Below are positions 58,968 through 64,000 of a stretch of DNA of 64,000 nucleotides, piece after piece; position 1 is the stretch's first letter; each line of letters opens with the position of its first letter. The notes below the pieces were generated by a model. The model was not told the DNA's origin. It ran no database searches and worked only from the letters and a program-made list of their open reading frames with translations. A program made the translations under genes and the position numbers. The stretch is from Enchytraeus crypticus (lineage: Eukaryota > Annelida > Clitellata > Enchytraeida > Enchytraeidae): assembly GCA_905160935.1 (NCBI GenBank), contig CAJHZI010000518.1, positions 872,501 through 936,500 of the forward strand, written 5' to 3'.

Positions 58968-59369
58968 TTATAATTTTTAGCGGTAACTCTGTTCACATAA
59001 TAAACAAAGCCTAGTGGGAGAGTGGGGAAAGGTGTGTGCTTCTATTGCCGGCTGGCAATATTCTATATATTCAAGTATATTTATTATGTATTTCGTCATT
59101 TATTAACGGAATGGTATTTTAAATAATTACAAAAAATTATATTTCAATTTCTTGTCAAACGATGATAAACATATGTCTTAATTTATACATAATATATATA
59201 TCTAAGTAGAATATCTAGAGAGGATATATTACATTTTAAGAATAAAGTACATTGCAGTAGCCTGCCAAAAAATTAATAAATTTTATGATGCATGTTGGCG
59301 CCGCTCCAACGAAGGAAATAATACATAAGGTGATTTTTCAAAGTAAACACCTTTTATAAAAGGTCTATA
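58968..59369. mobile_element. 402 bp MITE, copy 2
   Basis: Ends TATAGACCTTTTATAA and TTATAAAAGGTCTATA. Same length and interior as the copy at 29005. Differences are scattered substitutions with compensating small indels. Confidence 0.88.
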
Positions 59370-59784
59370 TCTTTGTAGAATATGATCCAAGTCCGTGAGC
59401 AAAAAGGAGATCTAAAACGTTTCAAATTCCAAAAAACCACTGCAGTCAAAATAGACTAAACACTGCCCACCATAGAATAAAGAATTCTATATCTTTGCTG
59501 CCCACAACTTCGATCTTTCGTACAGAACTCTTTTCGACAAATTTTTGACAACCCTCCATCGATTCCTGTATGTGCGCGTATCTGCCTAAGTAATAAAATC
59601 TATAAATGATAATTTTTACTACCTTAATAAATGAAGTCAAATTTTATCATTCTTTAATATCCCATGGCATTCTATTGCCCATACATATACATGTACAGTG
59701 CCGCATTTGAAGCCGTTAAGAAGCGGTGTCTCAATCATAGATATAGAATAAATTCTTTATTCAATGGTCTCAATAGAATTTATA

Positions 59785-60022
59785 CATTGAATGTCTCAAT
59801 AGCTCAATGGTTAGAGGTGTAGATAAGGTCATGAAGTTTCATATGTCAGACTCTGATGTGTATTGAACCCTCGTGGGTTCGAATCCCAGTGCCGCGCTGA
59901 GAGTAAAATTTTGGGCATTCACTGGATTGGCTATACGGAAAATGGACTAAATTGCCTAACGGATTTAACATTTGGTATTACAAGTGATAGATATCAACGT
60001 AGTTGATCATTTCACTATAATG

Positions 60023-60062
<40 letters not shown>
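59785..60062 (+). repeat. SINE A, best preserved tRNA-like head, with (TTA)n tail
   Basis: 'gtctcaatagctcaatggtt' + 'agaggt' is a good A box and GGGTTCGAATCCC a perfect B box. The body ends 'actataatgtg' followed by (TTA)n of about 45 bp. Confidence 0.88.
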
Positions 60063-60067
<5 letters not shown>

Positions 60068-60650
60068 ATTACCCCGGTGTAAAGAACCTGGGATTTGATA
60101 AAAACGATTCTAGCAATACGTGCTGAATCGCCGCCCGGCTACTCGAGGTCATCAATTGGCTTAAAAGAATTGTTGAAGCAGACTGCATTAAATCCTTGCA
60201 AAGTCACGGAAAGCCTTTGCTAAAGAAAAGATCTCTCTCGCTTATCGCCGGTTTGCTCTGCAATAAGTCTGCCTATGCCATTAATAAAGTCAACTCCTTT
60301 CAACATTCATCGGGCCCATGGTTTCAATGGCCACCGGAACAACTTCATATCCTAAGGACAGATCACGGTATTTATCTAACTTCCTAGAGGCGGCATGAAC
60401 AGCAGCTCCACCGGCTGTGACTGAAGTCGTTTATTCGGGTAGGAGTTTGCCATAGTGTCAATAACCGTGACGTCTCATACGGCACATTTACCGTTGCACC
60501 AGGGCACTAAAGTCATGCCGTCCGGACGCTTGCCGTCTGATCTGGACAACCCACTTGGTTCCTTAGAGGAAGGGATGCCTGCTCTATTATTATCACCTTA
60601 TTATTATTATTGTCATTATTATTATCATTATTTTTTTTCATAAAATAGAT
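60063..60650 (-). pseudogene. C-terminal remnant of a retroelement-type protein with RPDG motif
   Basis: Reading the minus strand through stops: '[19 protein letters not shown]', 'CNGKCAV', 'DVTVIDTMA', later 'GVDFINGIGRLIAEQTGDKR' and a final 'QRLSVTLQGFNAVCFNNS'. I recognise this block order from repetitive invertebrate proteins often linked to retroelements; the RPDG context may be a PD-(D/E)XK-type nuclease core (inference). Several in-frame stops. Confidence 0.45.
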
Positions 60651-62055
60651 ATTTAGCTTTATTACTGTATCTGAAATATTTTCCTTGATTTTATTATTAT
60701 TTATTATTTCATTTATACTCGGACATTAAAGGCTTTTATATTTTAAGTTATTATTAAACGTTGCTGGTTACAGCAGCGGGTGATATGGCCCTGAATCCAC
60801 AACTTTTGGCTCCAGCAGCGCCCGTCTCCACTTCATCTGTTATCGATCCACCACGACGGTGACTCCCCTGAACAGGCGTTGATGAGGCAGTTGTAAGAAC
60901 TCTGCTGGGAGAACCGCTTTTAGAAGTCATCGACCCTGAAATCTGGATAGCTGTTCCTAGAGAATTTTGGGAGCGAGTATCCGCTTGATTAGAGCTCTGA
61001 TTTGTAAAACCCGATGAGCTTTGCCTTAGCCTGCCCTGAGGCCAACATCTGGTTCAGCCTTTGACCCTGGTGCTGTGGCCCTGGTGAGAGGGACCCCTGG
61101 GAGACAGAGGCCATTCTAGCCTCGAGTTTCTTATTTTTCTCGCTGATTGTCAGCGCAGAAAACTCTTGTGGACCTATCGCAGGCTCTAAGGACGCACTCG
61201 AGGAGGAGGAGGAGGAGGGGGGTATTGAGAGGCAGGGACGTAGGACACATCTCTTCTCTTTTAGACGGGCTGTGTTCAACCCGTTGACGATCACCCTATT
61301 GCTAACGTGCTGCCCCAGTGCCCTCTTGTCACCAGTCGGACTGAACACCCGATTTGATTTGAGTGTTTGGGGGTATAGGTCGGGCACCTGTTTGTATTTG
61401 GCTTTTATTTTGGGTTAGAACAGATGGGATGGGACTTGGATTCTGCATAGGTGCTGAAATGGCAGGTCTAAGATTAATTCTGGGTAGACTGATGGAGGTG
61501 TTTTCCATGTTTCTGGTTACGTCAGGACTAACAGCGTCCACATAGTGTTCCTGAACCACATCGCGACCGTCACCTAACACTTCAGTGATCTCATTGTCGA
61601 GGTTCAACTGTTCACCAGTAATTTGTTCATTCAACTCTTCCAATTCAGTGTCCTGCAACTCACCGGGCTCGCTTTCCGCAACGCTATAAATCCTTTCCAC
61701 GATTCCATTAGCGGATTCTGCATGTTCAGACATAGGCCCCAGCGCCCTTCCCCCGGCCTCCCCTGTCGTATTCCGTGATAAACTCTTCAGGGAATGTCGA
61801 GGGGAAGAGTGACTGGGATTGGACGGGGCATGCTGCTGATTGCAGGGAGATCTGGACAGATGGCTGGGTGAGGAGGGGTAGCCAGCCTGAGTACCAGAGG
61901 AGCCACCGCATTCGTCAGGCCTCTGTTCCATTGTCCTCTCTTGAGTCCCGTAGTTCTTAGCCTTCACTGTTTTAACGCGCCTCTGGTCGTTGTGATATGT
62001 AGCGACCCACGTTCGGTTCGTGAAAATTTCATTCATTCTCTTTACCACACTCTCC

Positions 62056-62108
<53 letters not shown>

Positions 62109-62120
62109 GAGAGAGCTCCT
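60650..62120 (-). pseudogene. Unassigned Ser/Pro-rich open frames, probably the same element
   Basis: Two overlapping minus-strand frames (62336-61329 and 61387-60989) share one protein split by a frameshift near 61350. The first has an (ATT)n-encoded Asn run, 'NRTWVATYHNDQRRVKTVKA', and Ser/Pro-rich and acidic stretches. The second has 'SSSSSSSASLEPAIGPQEFS'. GC content is clearly higher than the surroundings. No zinc finger or catalytic motif seen. Position just upstream of the RPDG remnant suggests the N-terminal part of the same element. A host gene cannot be excluded. Confidence 0.4.
62058..62107. repeat. (ATT)n microsatellite
   Basis: About 48 bp of TTA/ATT repeats inside the open frame at 61329-62336. 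Confidence 0.95.
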
Positions 62121-62261
62121 TAGGTTTGTTGGAGAGTGACTTCTTCTATTTATTATTATTATTACTATAATTATTATTATGGTACAAATCAGCGGGAGGG
62201 TGTCAAAAGTCAAGAGAGCGATGGGTAGACAAGTTCGAGAAGCTATAAAGAAAGAAATTGA

Positions 62262-64000
62262 GAGAGAGAGAGAGAGTATATGTTTATTTTCGACAACAAA
62301 CATCAGTGTAAAGTCGCATACATACAAAGTGTACAAAAAGAGAAATAAAAGTGCAAGATTACAACATAGGCCTAATCAATGATGTAAAATTAAGACAATC
62401 CAAATACCAATTAATCGGTCCCTAGTGAGAGCATTGCTCTATCTAGCTAGTCGCCTAGATAGTAAGGGAAAGTGCTTTTATCAGAATAGTTTACCAGTTC
62501 TTGAATAAAAAAGATTTATATAGGATACTAAAATTATATACATTTCTAGCCGTTTTTATGGAATCGGGTACACTATTCCATATTTGAACACTAGTAAAAG
62601 TAATCGAGTTAAAATTTTTCACATTGGAATAAGAATACAAATAGTTAGTTTGTGATAGTCTAGTCTCATACTTATGATTGGCAGTTCTGTTGACAAAATA
62701 ATCTTTATTAATATTGGAAGCAGTCCTATTGCTATCAGATTGAATATATTTGTATATTAGTTTACCAATTGCTAATTTAAATAATAAATTAAGAGGAAGT
62801 ACATTAAAATTTTGATGTAATTCTTCAACATTGCAAAATTTATTTTGCTCTTGAAGATTTCTTAGTACCTTATTCATTGCAACTTGCAATGGATGCAACA
62901 TCGATCGACTAGTATTGCCGTATATTGCAATACCATAACAAATACGTGAGTAAATAAGTGCGTGAAATAACTTTAAGCGACAATTAATGGGTAAGAATTT
63001 TTTACGATTGAATAGCATTGAATTCAAAGAATTAATTTTTTTAGCTAATTGATTTATATGTTCGTGAAATGATAATTTATCATCAATCCAAACACCTAGG
63101 CACTTAACACTATTAGATCTAATAAGTTCACAGTCATTTATCTTAATTTTAAGATTATTGATCTTAATAATTTCATTATCTAGATTAGACGGATAAAATA
63201 AAATGAAAGTCGATTTGGCAATATTAACAGTTAATCGATTACAATTGAACCAATTCAATAAATTATTACATACAATATTACCAGTCTTATATAGCTCTAC
63301 AATGTTATCTTCACAGACAAAAACATTTGTATCATCAGCAAATAGTTTTAACTTTGCGTTATAATACGAATATTGTATGTCATTGATAAAAATGAGGAAT
63401 AATAGAGGCCCAAGAATAGAGCCTTGGGGTACTCCAGTACAAACGGGTAAAACGGATGAAATAGCTTCGCTTATGGAGATAAATTGATATCTATCATTGA
63501 GATATGATCTTAACCATTCATATGAAATCCCTCTTATTCCATAATATTGAAGCTTGCTCAGTAAAATTGAGTGATCCACTGTATCAAAAGCCTTTGTTAG
63601 ATCAAGGAATATTCCCATAGTTTTTTCTTATTACCTTTTTCCATATGAATCATATTAATACTATTATATAAGGCATCTACAGTTGAGTGACCTTGTCTAA
63701 AACCAAATTGGTTGTCAAAAAGAATATGGTATTTATTTAAAAAGTTCACAGTACGTTTATAGACTAATTTTTCAAAAATTTTGCTAATAGTGTTAATTAG
63801 TGATATAGGTCTATAGTTTTCCAAATTGTCATGTTTACCTTTTTTAAAGATAGGTATTACTTTTGAGCATTTAAACGCAGTAGGGTATATTCCCAGTTCA
63901 AAAGATTTGTTGATAATATAACTTAAAGGTTCAGCAATAACATCCGCTGAAATTTTTAGTACTCTACTGCTTATGTTGTCTGGACCAGTCGAATTAGTAG
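62262..64000 (-). mobile_element. LINE (jockey/CR1-like) 3' half, running off the right edge
   Basis: The minus-strand frame from the edge contains reverse-transcriptase motifs: 'TGPDNISSRVLK', YRPISLINTISKIFEKLVYK and FGFRQGHSTVDAL (to 63600), then LDLTKAFDTVDHSILLSKLQ, GVPQGSILGPLLFLIFINDI, FADDTNVF (FADD active site) and LGVWIDD, ending in the usual 'FTSVQIWNSVPDSIKTARNV' tail at 62491. A frameshift in an A-run near 63605-63630 splits it, so it is inactive. The 3' UTR ends with a (CT)n tract near 62262. The endonuclease would lie beyond the window. The RT is otherwise uninterrupted for 375 codons, so it is fairly young. Confidence 0.88.

Noticed and set aside
59785..59900. Possible functional tRNA gene
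   Set aside because: A and B boxes are present, but the region continues into a dispersed SINE body and no clean cloverleaf closes around it.

Overview
This window is animal nuclear DNA: AT-rich, full of GT-AG introns, microsatellites and decayed transposons. It carries three split genes whose products (a cytosolic carboxypeptidase, a NEDD8 protease and a PBAF chromatin-remodelling subunit) are metazoan families. Nothing is prokaryotic. Intron sizes and the repeat content (several tRNA-derived SINEs, CR1/L2-, RTE- and jockey-like LINEs, hAT and mariner elements) suggest an invertebrate. I cannot name the phylum.

Layout. (1) 870-15033, minus strand: a ten-exon gene for a CCP6/AGBL4-type metallocarboxypeptidase. 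All exon phases join to a 436-residue protein with the M14 catalytic residues. An intron holds a 5' LTR plus degraded gag of an LTR retrotransposon. (2) 15034-24514: intergenic, built from nested TIR elements, SINEs and LINE scraps, with a near-perfect 2 x 263 bp palindrome at 21608-22160. (3) 24515-34489, plus strand: a six-exon SENP8/DEN1 gene (214 residues, catalytic His-Asp-Cys intact). Its introns hold SINEs, a 402 bp MITE, a mariner remnant and a hAT-like element with nested LINE pieces. (4) 35899-52239, minus strand, tail-to-tail with SENP8: a 14-exon PHF10/SAYP gene (937 residues: acidic N-terminus, SAY region, two PHD fingers, long acidic tail). One intron holds a LINE with a SINE nested inside it. 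(5) 52240-64000: no host gene seen. It has a mariner remnant, a complete hAT element (54525-57988, perfect 8 bp target duplication, broken ZMYM1-like transposase), SINEs, a second copy of the 402 bp MITE, an unusual retroelement-type protein remnant and a frameshifted LINE reverse transcriptase running off the right edge.

The three host genes belong to different pathways (tubulin deglutamylation, NEDD8 processing, chromatin remodelling); nothing shows that they act together.

The most unusual pattern concerns minisatellites. At three exon boundaries in two neighbouring genes (SENP8 exon 4 donor, PHF10 exon 9 acceptor, PHF10 last-exon acceptor) the tandem unit contains the splice site and the start or end of the exon; a fourth boundary (PHF10 exon 13 acceptor) is duplicated once. 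This multiplies potential splice sites next to the real ones. I found no previously undescribed defence or enzymatic system here; the notable content is repeat and genome-structure biology.
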